Assembly (NCBI GenBank): GCA_964455395.1
Contig: CAYVWB010000045.1
Location: forward strand, 1 to 36,557
DNA from: CAYVWB01 sp964455395
GTDB lineage: Bacteria > Desulfobacterota > Desulfovibrionia > Desulfovibrionales > Desulfovibrionaceae
Length of the DNA stretch: 36,557 nt
Direction of reading: 5' to 3'
Positions 8,295-15,661 of the stretch are shown piece by piece. The notes under the pieces were generated by a model. The model ran no database searches, had not been told where the DNA came from, and saw only the letters and a list, made by a program, of their open reading frames with translations. Position 1 is the first letter of the stretch. The number at the start of each line of letters is the position of its first letter. A program made the translations under genes and the position numbers.

Positions 8295-9935
8295 GTGAAT
8301 CCACTCCGCAAGACACAACTGCGCTATGGAGAGCCGACCCGGCCCGCATCCCGACCCCGCGGAAAAGCGTCCGGGGCGCCCCAGTGGCCGCCGCACCCCA
8401 CCATCTACGAGATCAACACGTGGGTGTGGCTGGCTGAACTGCCCGGTGGACACCCCCGGCGGCCCATCCCACTCGACAAGGTCCCAGACGCCGTATGGGA
8501 CGAGATCGCCGCCTTGGGCGTGGACGCCGTATGGCTGATGGGCGTATGGGAGCGCAGCCCCCGAGGCCGCGCCATCGCCCGCGCCAACACACCACTGCTG
8601 GACCAGCTGCGCGTGGTGCTGCCCGACCTCGACCCGGACGTGGACATCGTCGGCAGCGCGTACTGCATCAAGCAATACCAAGTGGATCCGGCCCTCGGCG
8701 GGGACGCGGCGCTCGCTGCCGCACGCGAGGCCCTGGCTGCGCGGGGCGTGGGACTCGTGCTGGACTTCGTCCCCAACCACACCGCACTGGATTGCCCCTG
8801 GGCCGAGACCCACCGCGAACGCTACCTTCCCGCCGACGAAGCCGACCTGTACGCGGACGCCCTGAGCTTCGCGCGCGCCGGCCACCGCCCGGGCTGCCCG
8901 CACGGCCCCGCCCGAGGCGCCGTGCTCGCCTTGGGGAAGGACCCCTACTTCCCGGCCTGGAACGACGTGGCGCAACTGCACGCCTTCGCGCCAGCCTACC
9001 GCGAAGCCGCCGTGACGACGCTCCAACGCATCGCAAGCCAGTGCGACGCCGTCCGCTGCGACATGGCCATGCTCATGATGACCGAAGTCTTCGCCAACAC
9101 CTGGGGCGAACGCGCCGGCGAACCGCCGGAAACGGAGTTCTGGGAGGAGGTCATCCCCGCGGTGCGCGCCACGCACCCCCACGTCCGCTTCATCGCCGAA
9201 GCCTACTGGGATCTGGAATGGCGGCTGCAGCAACAAGGCTTCCATTATTGTTACGACAAAAATCTCTACGACATCCTCCGCCATGCGCCGGACCCCATCG
9301 GACCGCCAGCGCGCCAACGCCTCGACGGCGACCCCGCGTTCCAGAACGGCATGGTGCGCTTTCTGGAGAATCACGACGAGGATCGCGCCGCAGACGCCTT
9401 CGAACCTCACCGCATGGCCGCGCTCTTCGCCCTGACCTGCGCCGCCCCCGGAGCCACGCTCGTCCATGAAGGCCAACTGGAGGGCCGGCGCGTGCGCGTC
9501 CCCGTCCACCTGGGACGACGCCCCCTGGAACCCGGCGCCTTGGGCAGGCTCCACCCCGAACGAGTGGAAGTGCTGCGGCAGATCCTCCGCGACGCCAACC
9601 ACCCCACCCTCACCCAAGGACAGTGGCGGCTCTGCGAAGTGACTACCTGGCCCGACAACCGCTCCGGTGAACGCCTCGTCGCTTTTACATGGCGGCAGGG
9701 CGACGACCGACGCCTCGTCGTGGTCAACCTTGCGGAGACGCCCAGCCAAGCCATGGTCCACCTCGGGTTTGCAGCGCTGGCCTCCACCCCCCTCCTCCTG
9801 CGCGACACCGTGACGGCGGCGACGCATCGGGTGGAGCCCACCGGCGAACGAGGCCTTTTCGTTGAACTGCCAGCCTTCGGCTTCCACTTTTTCCATGTCG
9901 GCCCAGCCCCCGAGGAGGACGCGACAGCAGCGTGA
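8295..9935 (+). CDS. Glycoside hydrolase family 13 (alpha-amylase superfamily) enzyme
   Basis: The 546-residue protein starts at GTG 8295 behind GAGGA at 8283-8287. No signal peptide is visible, so it should act in the cytoplasm on glycogen or oligosaccharides. The four conserved GH13 regions are all present: I, DFVPNH beginning at D157; II, DAVRCDMAM with R254 and nucleophile D256; III, FIAEAYW with acid/base E302; IV, FLENHDED with D361. A C-terminal beta domain follows from about 430. The active site therefore looks complete. The early segment IYEINTWVWL is also family-typical. The substrate cannot be deduced. It is close to some alpha-glucan-modifying proteins in which GH13 members act as transferases rather than hydrolases. 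It follows the Crp-type regulator by 67 bp in the same direction, which may mean shared control. Confidence 0.88.
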   Translation: MNPLRKTQLRYGEPTRPASRPRGKASGAPQWPPHPTIYEINTWVWLAELPGGHPRRPIPLDKVPDAVWDEIAALGVDAVWLMGVWERSPRGRAIARANTPLLDQLRVVLPDLDPDVDIVGSAYCIKQYQVDPALGGDAALAAAREALAARGVGLVLDFVPNHTALDCPWAETHRERYLPADEADLYADALSFARAGHRPGCPHGPARGAVLALGKDPYFPAWNDVAQLHAFAPAYREAAVTTLQRIASQCDAVRCDMAMLMMTEVFANTWGERAGEPPETEFWEEVIPAVRATHPHVRFIAEAYWDLEWRLQQQGFHYCYDKNLYDILRHAPDPIGPPARQRLDGDPAFQNGMVRFLENHDEDRAADAFEPHRMAALFALTCAAPGATLVHEGQLEGRRVRVPVHLGRRPLEPGALGRLHPERVEVLRQILRDANHPTLTQGQWRLCEVTTWPDNRSGERLVAFTWRQGDDRRLVVVNLAETPSQAMVHLGFAALASTPLLLRDTVTAATHRVEPTGERGLFVELPAFGFHFFHVGPAPEEDATAA

Positions 9936-10103
9936 CGCAGTCCCCACCCGCCGCGAGACGGCAAGAAGGACGAACCGCCGGCTTGGGACGCCGGGTGCGC
10001 CATGACGAACTGGATGAAGCGACGCGATGCGGCGGCTTTGGACGACCCGGTCGATTTGCGGAGGACGAAACGGGGCGCGCCACGCGGCCTCCTCGCAGAC
10101 CAC

Positions 10104-10166
10104 GCAACTGGTGCAAACGGGGTAAACGGAGCGAACCGCGCAAACGGATAAACGGGGGGAACCGGA
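10104..10166 (+). repeat. 9-bp imperfect tandem repeat, 7 units
   Basis: Seven 9-bp units follow one another: GCAACTGGT, GCAAACGGG, GTAAACGGA, GCGAACCGC, GCAAACGGA, TAAACGGGG and GGAACCGGA. The consensus is GCAAACGGA. The register is kept throughout, although every unit differs by one or more bases. Confidence 0.85.
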
Positions 10167-10273
10167 GGACTTGAGCGAGCTCGGCGTCCCCGAAGGTTCA
10201 AGTGGACCAGGACGAGTGCGGGGAAATGTGCTCTGGAAGAACACCCGACGCGCCGCCTCACAATGAAGTCAAC

Positions 10274-10370
10274 CGGCGCACTCGTTCTTCAACAACGACG
10301 CTTGCGTACTGCGACAACGGCGCACTCGTTTCAACAACGACTTTTTTGTTCTGCGACAACGGCGCATGCG
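10274..10370 (+). repeat. Direct repeat of about 43 bp, two units plus a partial third
   Basis: Unit one (10274-10317, 44 bp) and unit two (10318-10359, 42 bp) both begin CGGCGCACTCGTT, contain TCAACAACGAC and end CTGCGACAA. A third start, CGGCGCATGCG, follows at 10360-10370. The repeat ends 25 bp before the start codon of the flavoprotein gene and so may lie within its leader. Confidence 0.85.
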
Positions 10371-10394
10371 CCTCAGACCCTTCCCGGAGCAGTC

Positions 10395-11864
10395 ATGGCC
10401 TCCTTCGACTACGATCTCGGCGTCATCGGCGCCGGCGCGGCCGGTCTCACCATCACCGCGGGCGCCGCGCAGCTCGGCGTGAAGACGGCGCTCTTCGAGA
10501 AGCGCGAGAAGCTTGGCGGGGACTGCCTCCATTACGGGTGCGTTCCTTCCAAGACCCTGATCCGCTCGGCGCACGTCTACCACCTCATGCGCCGCGGCGC
10601 GGCCTTCGGTTTGCCCGAAGTGGACATCCCCCCCGTGGATTTCGCCAAAGTGGCCGCGCGCATCCGGGATGTCATCGCGACCATCCAGCCCAACGACTCC
10701 GTGGAGCGCTTCTGCACCCTCGGCGCACAGGTGAAGTTCGGTCAGGTGGAGTTCGTGGACGAACACAGCGTCGCCTTGCACGGCAAGACCATCTCCGCGG
10801 ACAAGTGGATCATCGCCTCCGGCGCGCGGCCCGGCGCGCCTCCCATCCCCGGCCTCGACGCAGTGGACTACCTCACCAACGAGACCCTCTTCACCATGGA
10901 ACGCCTCCCCTCGGCCATGATCATCCTCGGCGCGGGGCCCATCGCCGTGGAGATGGCGCAGGCCTTTCAGCGGCTCGGCTGTCAGGTCACCGTCATCCAA
11001 CGCAGCGGACAAATCCTCTCCAACGAGGACAAGGACGTGGCGGACATCGTCCAGGCCGCTCTGGAGCGTGACGGCGTGGCCATTCACACCGGCATGGCCA
11101 CCACCTCCGTGCGGCAGGAAGGCGACGAACGCGTGGTGACCGCCGAGGACGCCCAAGGCGTGGAGCGCGCCTTCCGCGCGCCGGCGCTGCTGGTGGCTTT
11201 GGGCCGGCGCGCCAATGTGGACACCATGAAGCTGGAGAACGCCGGCGTGGAGTTCACCCCCAAAGGCGTGGACGTGGACGACAAGATGCGCACCAACCAG
11301 TCGCACATCTTCGCCATCGGCGACGTCACGGGCAAACACCAGTTCACCCACGCCGCCGGTTACGAAGGGGGCGTGGCGCTTTCCAACGCGCTCATCCACT
11401 TCCCCCGCAAGGCGGACTACACCTGGATGCCCCGCGCCACCTACACAGACCCCGAGCTTGCAGCCATGGGCAAGACCGAAGCCGAGCTGGAAGCCGAAGG
11501 CGTGGCCCACGACGTCTGGACGGAATATTTCTCCGACAATGACCGAAGCCTCGCCGAAGGCAACACCGAAGGCAAGCTGAAGCTTATTCTGGACAAAAAG
11601 GAAAAACCCCTGGGCGTGCAGATCGTGGGGCCCAACGCCGGGGAGCTCCTCGGGGAATGGGCTGTGGCCATGGGCGCGGGGGTGAAGCTCTCCACCCTTG
11701 CCTCCATCACCCACCCGTACCCGACGCTGAGTGAGATTTCCAAGCGCATCGCCGGCGATGTCATGGCGCCCAAACTCTTCCAAGGGCTCCTGCCCAAGGG
11801 CCTCAAGCTCATCTTCAACTACAAGGGCCGCGCCTGTGAATGGACCGCCGGCGCCAAGGAGTAG
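10395..11864 (+). CDS. Mercuric-reductase-like / dihydrolipoamide-dehydrogenase-like flavoprotein disulfide reductase
   Basis: The 489-residue protein is a class I pyridine nucleotide-disulfide oxidoreductase. FAD-binding GVIGAGAAGL lies at about residues 9-18. The redox disulfide is in GGDCLHYGCVPSK (C44 and C49, CX4C). NAD(P)-binding ILGAGPIAVEMA lies at about 177-188, and a second FAD motif HIFAIGDVTGK at about 306-316. The C-terminal dimer domain contains THPYPTLSEI, with the His-Pro pair of the family. There is no N-terminal heavy-metal-associated domain and no terminal vicinal cysteine pair as in true MerA, so the substrate is unknown. The upstream ATG at 10263 lies before the repeat and lacks a binding site. 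The gene is 9 bp from a TVP38-type membrane protein, a recurring pair that suggests a joint membrane or redox function. Confidence 0.88.
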   Translation: MASFDYDLGVIGAGAAGLTITAGAAQLGVKTALFEKREKLGGDCLHYGCVPSKTLIRSAHVYHLMRRGAAFGLPEVDIPPVDFAKVAARIRDVIATIQPNDSVERFCTLGAQVKFGQVEFVDEHSVALHGKTISADKWIIASGARPGAPPIPGLDAVDYLTNETLFTMERLPSAMIILGAGPIAVEMAQAFQRLGCQVTVIQRSGQILSNEDKDVADIVQAALERDGVAIHTGMATTSVRQEGDERVVTAEDAQGVERAFRAPALLVALGRRANVDTMKLENAGVEFTPKGVDVDDKMRTNQSHIFAIGDVTGKHQFTHAAGYEGGVALSNALIHFPRKADYTWMPRATYTDPELAAMGKTEAELEAEGVAHDVWTEYFSDNDRSLAEGNTEGKLKLILDKKEKPLGVQIVGPNAGELLGEWAVAMGAGVKLSTLASITHPYPTLSEISKRIAGDVMAPKLFQGLLPKGLKLIFNYKGRACEWTAGAKE

Positions 11865-11873
11865 CAATCCGTC

Positions 11874-12605
11874 ATGACTCAGCTTTCCCCCAAGATGATC
11901 AAGAAGCTGGCGCTTTTGGGCGTGGCGGTCGTGGCTGTCGCGTTGTTCTTCGCCTTCGATCTCCACCAGTTCTTCACCCTGGAGAACCTGAAGGATTCCC
12001 GCGCGAAGTTCGCCGCCGCCTACGAAGCCAACACGCTGCTCTTTCTGGGCGCCTATTTCCTTATATATGTGCTGATGGCGGCTCTCAGCCTGCCCGGCGC
12101 GGCGGTGCTCACCTTGGCCGCGGGCGCGTTGTTCGGGTTCTGGACCGGCCTGCTCGTGGTGAGCTTCGCCAGCTCCATCGGCGCGGCGGCGGCCTGCGCC
12201 GTGGCGCGCTACGTGCTGGGGGGCTGGGTGCAGCGACGCTTCGGGGACCGGCTGCAGCGCATCAACGACGGCGTGGAGCGCGAAGGCGCGTTCTACCTCT
12301 TCACCCTGCGGCTCATCCCCATCTTTCCGTTTTTCGTCATCAACCTGGTGATGGGGTTGACGCGCATGCGGCTGTGGACCTTCTACTGGGTTTCCCAGCT
12401 GGGCATGCTCCCTGGCACGGCTGTGTTCGTGAACGCGGGGGTGCAGCTCGGTCAGGTGGAGTCCGTGGGCGATGTGCTCTCCCCCAGCCTGCTCGTCTCC
12501 TTCGCGCTCATCGGCGTCTTCCCCCTCATCGCGAAGAAAGCGCTCGGCTGGTATCGCGCCAAACAAGGCCTCAAAGCCACGCCCAACGCGGCCCCCCGGC
12601 AGTAA
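11874..12605 (+). CDS. TVP38/TMEM64 (DedA-like, SNARE-associated) membrane protein
   Basis: The 243-residue protein starts at ATG 11874, with the ribosome site AAGGAG overlapping the end of the upstream gene. Helices are visible at about 9-25, 54-75, 78-108 (with SLPGAAVLTLAAGALFGFW, the family's re-entrant signature), 145-165 (FTLRLIPIFPFFVINLVMG) and 200-220. The pairing of a G-rich SLPG...GALFG segment with a later RLIPIFPF segment defines the VTT/DedA superfamily, thought to act in lipid scrambling or ion-coupled transport. The exact substrate is unknown. It forms an apparent two-gene operon with the flavoprotein upstream. Confidence 0.87.
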   Translation: MTQLSPKMIKKLALLGVAVVAVALFFAFDLHQFFTLENLKDSRAKFAAAYEANTLLFLGAYFLIYVLMAALSLPGAAVLTLAAGALFGFWTGLLVVSFASSIGAAAACAVARYVLGGWVQRRFGDRLQRINDGVEREGAFYLFTLRLIPIFPFFVINLVMGLTRMRLWTFYWVSQLGMLPGTAVFVNAGVQLGQVESVGDVLSPSLLVSFALIGVFPLIAKKALGWYRAKQGLKATPNAAPRQ

Positions 12606-12772
12606 CGCCTTTTGGGAACGGCGCAGAAAGCCACCTCCCTGTGGAGGGGCCCCCGAACGCCAGGGTGCCATGGCGAGAGTCGGCGCCACCCCATGCGGAC
12701 AGGCGCTGCGGCCTGCGCGCATGGTGAGCGTCGCGACGACGCACGCTCGGCGTTTGGAACGGCGTTTCCGCT

Positions 12773-13960
12773 TCAGGGGGCCGTTCCGCTCCCGATGGCG
12801 CACCCCGCCGCATGGCCGGACGCCCACGCCCAGTGGAGGTTGAAGCCGCCCAGCCGACCCGTGACATCCAGCGCTTCCCCCAGGATGTACAGCCCGGGCA
12901 CGCCATGCGCCGCCATGGTCCTGGAGGACAGTTGTGACGTGGCCACCCCCCCGCGGGTGACCTCGGCCTTGGCGTAACCGGCCAGCGCGGCCGGCCGGAA
13001 GACGTCCTCCCGCAACGCCGCCGTCAACCGACGCAGGGCCTTGCCGCGCCACCTGCCCGCCGGGCCGTGCAGGCCGAGCCGTGCACAGAGCGCCTCGGCT
13101 GCGCCGCGGGGCATGGCCTCCGCAAGTACGTTCGACACCTTCTTGTTCGTCGGCGCAGATTCCACCATCGCTGCGGGGTCCACGCCGGGCAGCCAATCCA
13201 CGGCGACGGCCGCGCCATCCCGCCACCGGAGAGAGGCCTCCAGCGCCGCCGGCCCGGAGAGCCCCCGGTGGGTGAACAGCAGCGAGCCCTCCACGCGCGC
13301 GCCGCCCGTGCGCAACCCCGCCCGCAAGGAGACGCCGGCGAGCCCACGGCAGAAGGCCTCTTCCTCCGCAGGGGCCAGGAGCGGCGTCAACCCCGGAGCC
13401 AGGGGCGTGACGCGCAGGCCGAAGCGTCTGGCGGCGGCGTAAGCGAAATTGGTGGCGCCAAGCTGCGGCCACGCCAGCCCCCCTGTGGCGAGGACCAGCG
13501 ACGACGCCTTGAACCCGCCCCGGGAAGTCTCCACGGCGAAACCTGCCCCCTCGGCCCGGACTTCTTCCACGGCGGTGTCCAACCACATCTGGGCGCCGGC
13601 GGCTTCTGCTTCCCGCAAAAGCCACGCCGCCACGGCCTTGCCGCCTTCGGCGCAGAACCACTTGCCCTCCTCCTCCAACATGGGGGAAAGGCCGCCGGCG
13701 CGCATGCGTTGCAACAATTCGTCAGGCGTGAACCGCGCCAGCGCGGACTTCACGAAGTGAGGATTCTCACCAAGGTAGTCCTCTGCACGGACTTCGGCGT
13801 TGGTCACGTTGCAGCGGCCGCCTCCGGCGATGGCGACCTTGGGCGCCGGGGCCGCGGCGTGGTCCAGCGTCAAGACCGTCTTCCCCTGCCGTGCGCACTC
13901 CGCCGCGCAGAAGAGGCCGGAGGCGCCGGCGCCGCAGATGATCACGTCATGGTGGGTCAT
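12773..13960 (-). CDS. BaiN/RdsA-type (HI0933 family) NAD(P)/FAD-dependent oxidoreductase
   Basis: The 395-residue flavoprotein opens with the dinucleotide-binding motif VIICGAGASGLFCA. The family hallmark AIAGGGRCNVTNA lies at about residues 44-56. Further family segments are YLGENPHFVKSAL, EEEGKWFCAEGGKA (about 101-114) and LVLATGGLAWPQLGATN (about 163-179). The C-terminus has LYILGEALDVTGRLGGFNLHWAWASGHAAG, the flavin-closing motif of HI0933/YhiN proteins. The biological reaction of most members is not known; BaiN acts in bile-acid dehydroxylation in gut clostridia, but the function need not be shared. It is transcribed alone, convergent with the TVP38 gene. The ATG at 13960 has only a weak binding site. 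Confidence 0.87.
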   Translation of the reverse strand: MTHHDVIICGAGASGLFCAAECARQGKTVLTLDHAAAPAPKVAIAGGGRCNVTNAEVRAEDYLGENPHFVKSALARFTPDELLQRMRAGGLSPMLEEEGKWFCAEGGKAVAAWLLREAEAAGAQMWLDTAVEEVRAEGAGFAVETSRGGFKASSLVLATGGLAWPQLGATNFAYAAARRFGLRVTPLAPGLTPLLAPAEEEAFCRGLAGVSLRAGLRTGGARVEGSLLFTHRGLSGPAALEASLRWRDGAAVAVDWLPGVDPAAMVESAPTNKKVSNVLAEAMPRGAAEALCARLGLHGPAGRWRGKALRRLTAALREDVFRPAALAGYAKAEVTRGGVATSQLSSRTMAAHGVPGLYILGEALDVTGRLGGFNLHWAWASGHAAGCAIGSGTAP

Positions 13961-14095
13961 GGGGGGTCTCGCTGTGTACGCGCACGCTGAGGGAGCCTAC
14001 CGTGGGCCGGACGCGGCGTCTACAGTCGATCGCCAACACGGCGCCCCCAGCCCGGCCACCCCGACGAGGACACCGTTGTGCAGACATGGCGGTGA

Positions 14096-14111
14096 TGGTC
14101 CGAAACTTGCT
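14096..14111 (+). promoter_or_regulatory. Candidate sigma-54 promoter of the 14145 gene
   Basis: TGGTCCG-N4-TTGCT matches the sigma-54 consensus TGGCACG-N4-TTGCT at 10 of 12 positions, with the invariant GG and GC exactly ten bases apart. Transcription would begin near 14122, giving a leader of about 23 nt that contains the ribosome site GAGGAA. Confidence 0.65.
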
Positions 14112-14144
14112 GACATTACGAGAAACAGCCCCACGAGGAAGATC

Positions 14145-14777
14145 ATGCCCATCAACCCCCTTCTGCAGAACCCCATGGGCGGCGCAGCGAGCCCCCACGG
14201 CTACGGCGGGATGAGCGCTCTTTTCGGGAGCGGCGCCACAACGGATGGCGCCTCCGCCGGCGCAACCCGCGCGGGCCGCATTCCAGACGCCGGCGAGATC
14301 CGTCGGCAGGTGGAGAGCCTGCTCGCCGAGGTCCCCCGCAACGGCGCCAAGCTGAGTTTCGACGACGTGCTGGCTCATCGCGACGCTTTGAAGTCCCAGT
14401 TGGAGGAGCGGGTCGCCACTGACCTTGCAGCCATGGGGATCGACACATCGAAAAACCTCACCTTCGGTATGACGCCCAATGGCGCCATGGTCGTGGCCGG
14501 GGACCATGCCCAGAAAGAGCAGATAGACCGCTACCTGGCCGCCACCCCGGACGTCCGCGACCTCTACCAGCGCTCCCTCAAGCTCTCCAAGCTGGGCGGC
14601 GTGGCCGAAAGCCAACTCACCCCCCGGCAGCTGCGCACCCAGATGCAGGCCACCGCCATGCAGACGTGGTTCGAGACCAATGGCGGCGACGCTTTGGTCG
14701 GGCTCTCCGGCGGTTTGGCGGCGCAGTTCGGCGGCGGCCGGTTCACCCCGCTTGGCGGCGTGAACACCGCAGCCTGA
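14145..14777 (+). CDS. Unknown 210-residue protein, probably sigma-54 controlled
   Basis: I choose ATG 14145 because GAGGAA sits directly upstream and a sigma-54-type promoter lies at 14096-14111. Longer frames would run through the promoter. The protein has no signal peptide or membrane helix. Residues 1-45 are rich in Gly, Ala and Ser (NPMGGAASPHGYGG). Residues 46-185 are mixed helical (IRRQVESLLAEV, AHRDALKSQLEERV, RQLRTQMQATAMQTWF). The last 25 are again Gly-rich (GLSGGLAAQFGGGRF). I do not recognise a family. The 3' end of the gene, including the stop, is the first copy of a perfect 99-bp tandem duplication. In this lineage sigma-54 serves flagellar, envelope and carbon genes, so a surface or motility role is only a guess. 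Confidence 0.7.
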   Translation: MPINPLLQNPMGGAASPHGYGGMSALFGSGATTDGASAGATRAGRIPDAGEIRRQVESLLAEVPRNGAKLSFDDVLAHRDALKSQLEERVATDLAAMGIDTSKNLTFGMTPNGAMVVAGDHAQKEQIDRYLAATPDVRDLYQRSLKLSKLGGVAESQLTPRQLRTQMQATAMQTWFETNGGDALVGLSGGLAAQFGGGRFTPLGGVNTAA

Positions 14778-14923
14778 GCCGCCGTTCATGAAACGAGTGG
14801 GAGAACGCGTCGGCAGGCGGCGCAGTTCGGCGGCGGCCGGTTCACCCCGCTTGGCGGCGTGAACACCGCAGCCTGAGCCGCCGTTCATGAAACGAGTGGG
14901 AGAACGCGTCGGCAGGCGGCGCA
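14717..14923 (+). repeat. Perfect 99-bp tandem duplication over a stop codon
   Basis: Positions 14717-14815 and 14816-14914 appear identical, and a third copy starts (9 bp) before the sequence diverges at 14924. The unit equals 33 codons and contains the end of the 14145 gene with its TGA. The duplication therefore leaves the protein unchanged and places an untranslated copy of the gene end downstream. Confidence 0.93.
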
Positions 14924-15133
14924 TGCCCTCGTGTCCTTGTCGTGGTCAAACGCGTTGCATGACGTTGCCCCGGCGGGTCGGGACAGCCTGCGCCCTCGTG
15001 TCTCCGCAGTCGCCGAAAAGTCCCACCCCGACGCGTCCCCGCGGGTTTGCCCGGTCCCGCGCGGTCGTGCTACCCTGCGACGTTCCCGCCGAGGCCCTTC
15101 CGGTTTCGGCCAAGCATCCTGCGAGGATACGCC
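14924..15133. other. Remainder of the gap before the lipoprotein gene
   Basis: Together with the second 99-bp copy this makes 356 bp without a gene between 14778 and 15133. I see no RNA gene or family motif in it. A promoter for the 15134 gene is expected but not identifiable. Confidence 0.5.
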
Positions 15134-15436
15134 ATGTCTCCATTCCGACGCAGCGTTCGCGGCGTTGCGCTTCCCTTGTCCGCAGTGGCTCTGTGCATTC
15201 TCGTGTCAATATGCGGGGGCTGCACCGAGGATCAGCGCAAGTCGCTCAAGCATACGCAGTCAGGCCTTATCGGTCTGAAGCGAACGGTGACCCTCTACGA
15301 TTGCAGTGGCGAACCCATCCGCACATGGGAAGGTCGATTCAAAGTGGAGATGCAAGGGGGCGTCGCTTCGTTTCTGGATGACGAGGGTAACGAGGTGAAG
15401 GTGTCGGGGACCTACGTCATCGAGGAGCTGGACTGA
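15134..15436 (+). CDS. Small putative lipoprotein
   Basis: The 100-residue protein starts at ATG 15134, preceded by GCGAGGATA. It has a charged N-terminus (MSPFRRSVRG), a hydrophobic core (VALPLSAVALCILVSI) and then CGGC-TEDQ. The last of these cysteines (about residue 30) is in the right place for lipidation, although Cys at -3 is unusual. The mature part is a short beta-rich domain (LKRTVTLYDCSGEPIRTWEG, FKVEMQGG, YVIEEL). I have the impression of a small family of similar lipoproteins with T-L-Y...G.pI..W.G.FK.E...G, but cannot name it. It stands alone and is followed by a strong hairpin. Confidence 0.65.
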   Translation: MSPFRRSVRGVALPLSAVALCILVSICGGCTEDQRKSLKHTQSGLIGLKRTVTLYDCSGEPIRTWEGRFKVEMQGGVASFLDDEGNEVKVSGTYVIEELD

Positions 15437-15464
15437 GCACCGCCAGGCGACGCGCTGGGCCGCC

Positions 15465-15491
15465 CCGCCGTCCGAAATTCCGGACAGGCGG
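15465..15491 (+). terminator. Hairpin after the lipoprotein gene
   Basis: CCGCCGTCCG pairs with CGGAC-A-GGCGG around AAATTC, a 10-bp GC-rich stem with one bulged A. There is no T-run, so termination would have to be intrinsic-weak or Rho-assisted. Confidence 0.5.
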
Positions 15492-15577
15492 TTCCGGCAT
15501 TGTGGCGCTCCTCCCCCACACCCCATCAACTCATTGAATTTCAGCATGTTACATTTCGACCAAAAGCCCTGTCCTCA

Positions 15578-15593
15578 CGGCGTGGTTTTTGCT
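15578..15593 (+). promoter_or_regulatory. Candidate sigma-54 promoter of the FMN dehydrogenase gene
   Basis: CGGCGTG-N4-TTGCT has a perfect -12 element and GG and GC ten bases apart; the -24 element matches TGGCACG at 4 of 7 positions. The predicted start at about 15604 gives a leader of about 58 nt to ATG 15662. Confidence 0.55.
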
Positions 15594-15661
15594 AAGCTCG
15601 CCGGCATGCCGTGAACCATCATGCGCCGGCCTCCGGCGCGCCATTTTCCGAGGAGCGAATC

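Larger units (their letters stand above)
9936..10394. other. Repeat-rich gap before the flavoprotein gene
   Basis: This 459-bp gap carries no gene I can support. It holds two separate tandem repeats (listed individually) and a stretch of open frames in both directions that have no ribosome-binding sites or family motifs. The promoter of the downstream gene must lie here but I cannot single it out. Confidence 0.6.

Noticed and set aside
9932..10174. Possible 80-residue protein after the GH13 gene.
   Set aside because: No ribosome-binding site, strongly Arg/Gly-biased composition and it runs into the 9-bp repeat.
8082..13661. Very long open frames on the minus strand opposite the GH13 and flavoprotein genes (720 and 1130 codons).
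   Set aside because: They mirror real genes in GC-rich DNA, carry no family motifs and run across gene boundaries and repeats; the plus-strand genes have complete catalytic motifs.
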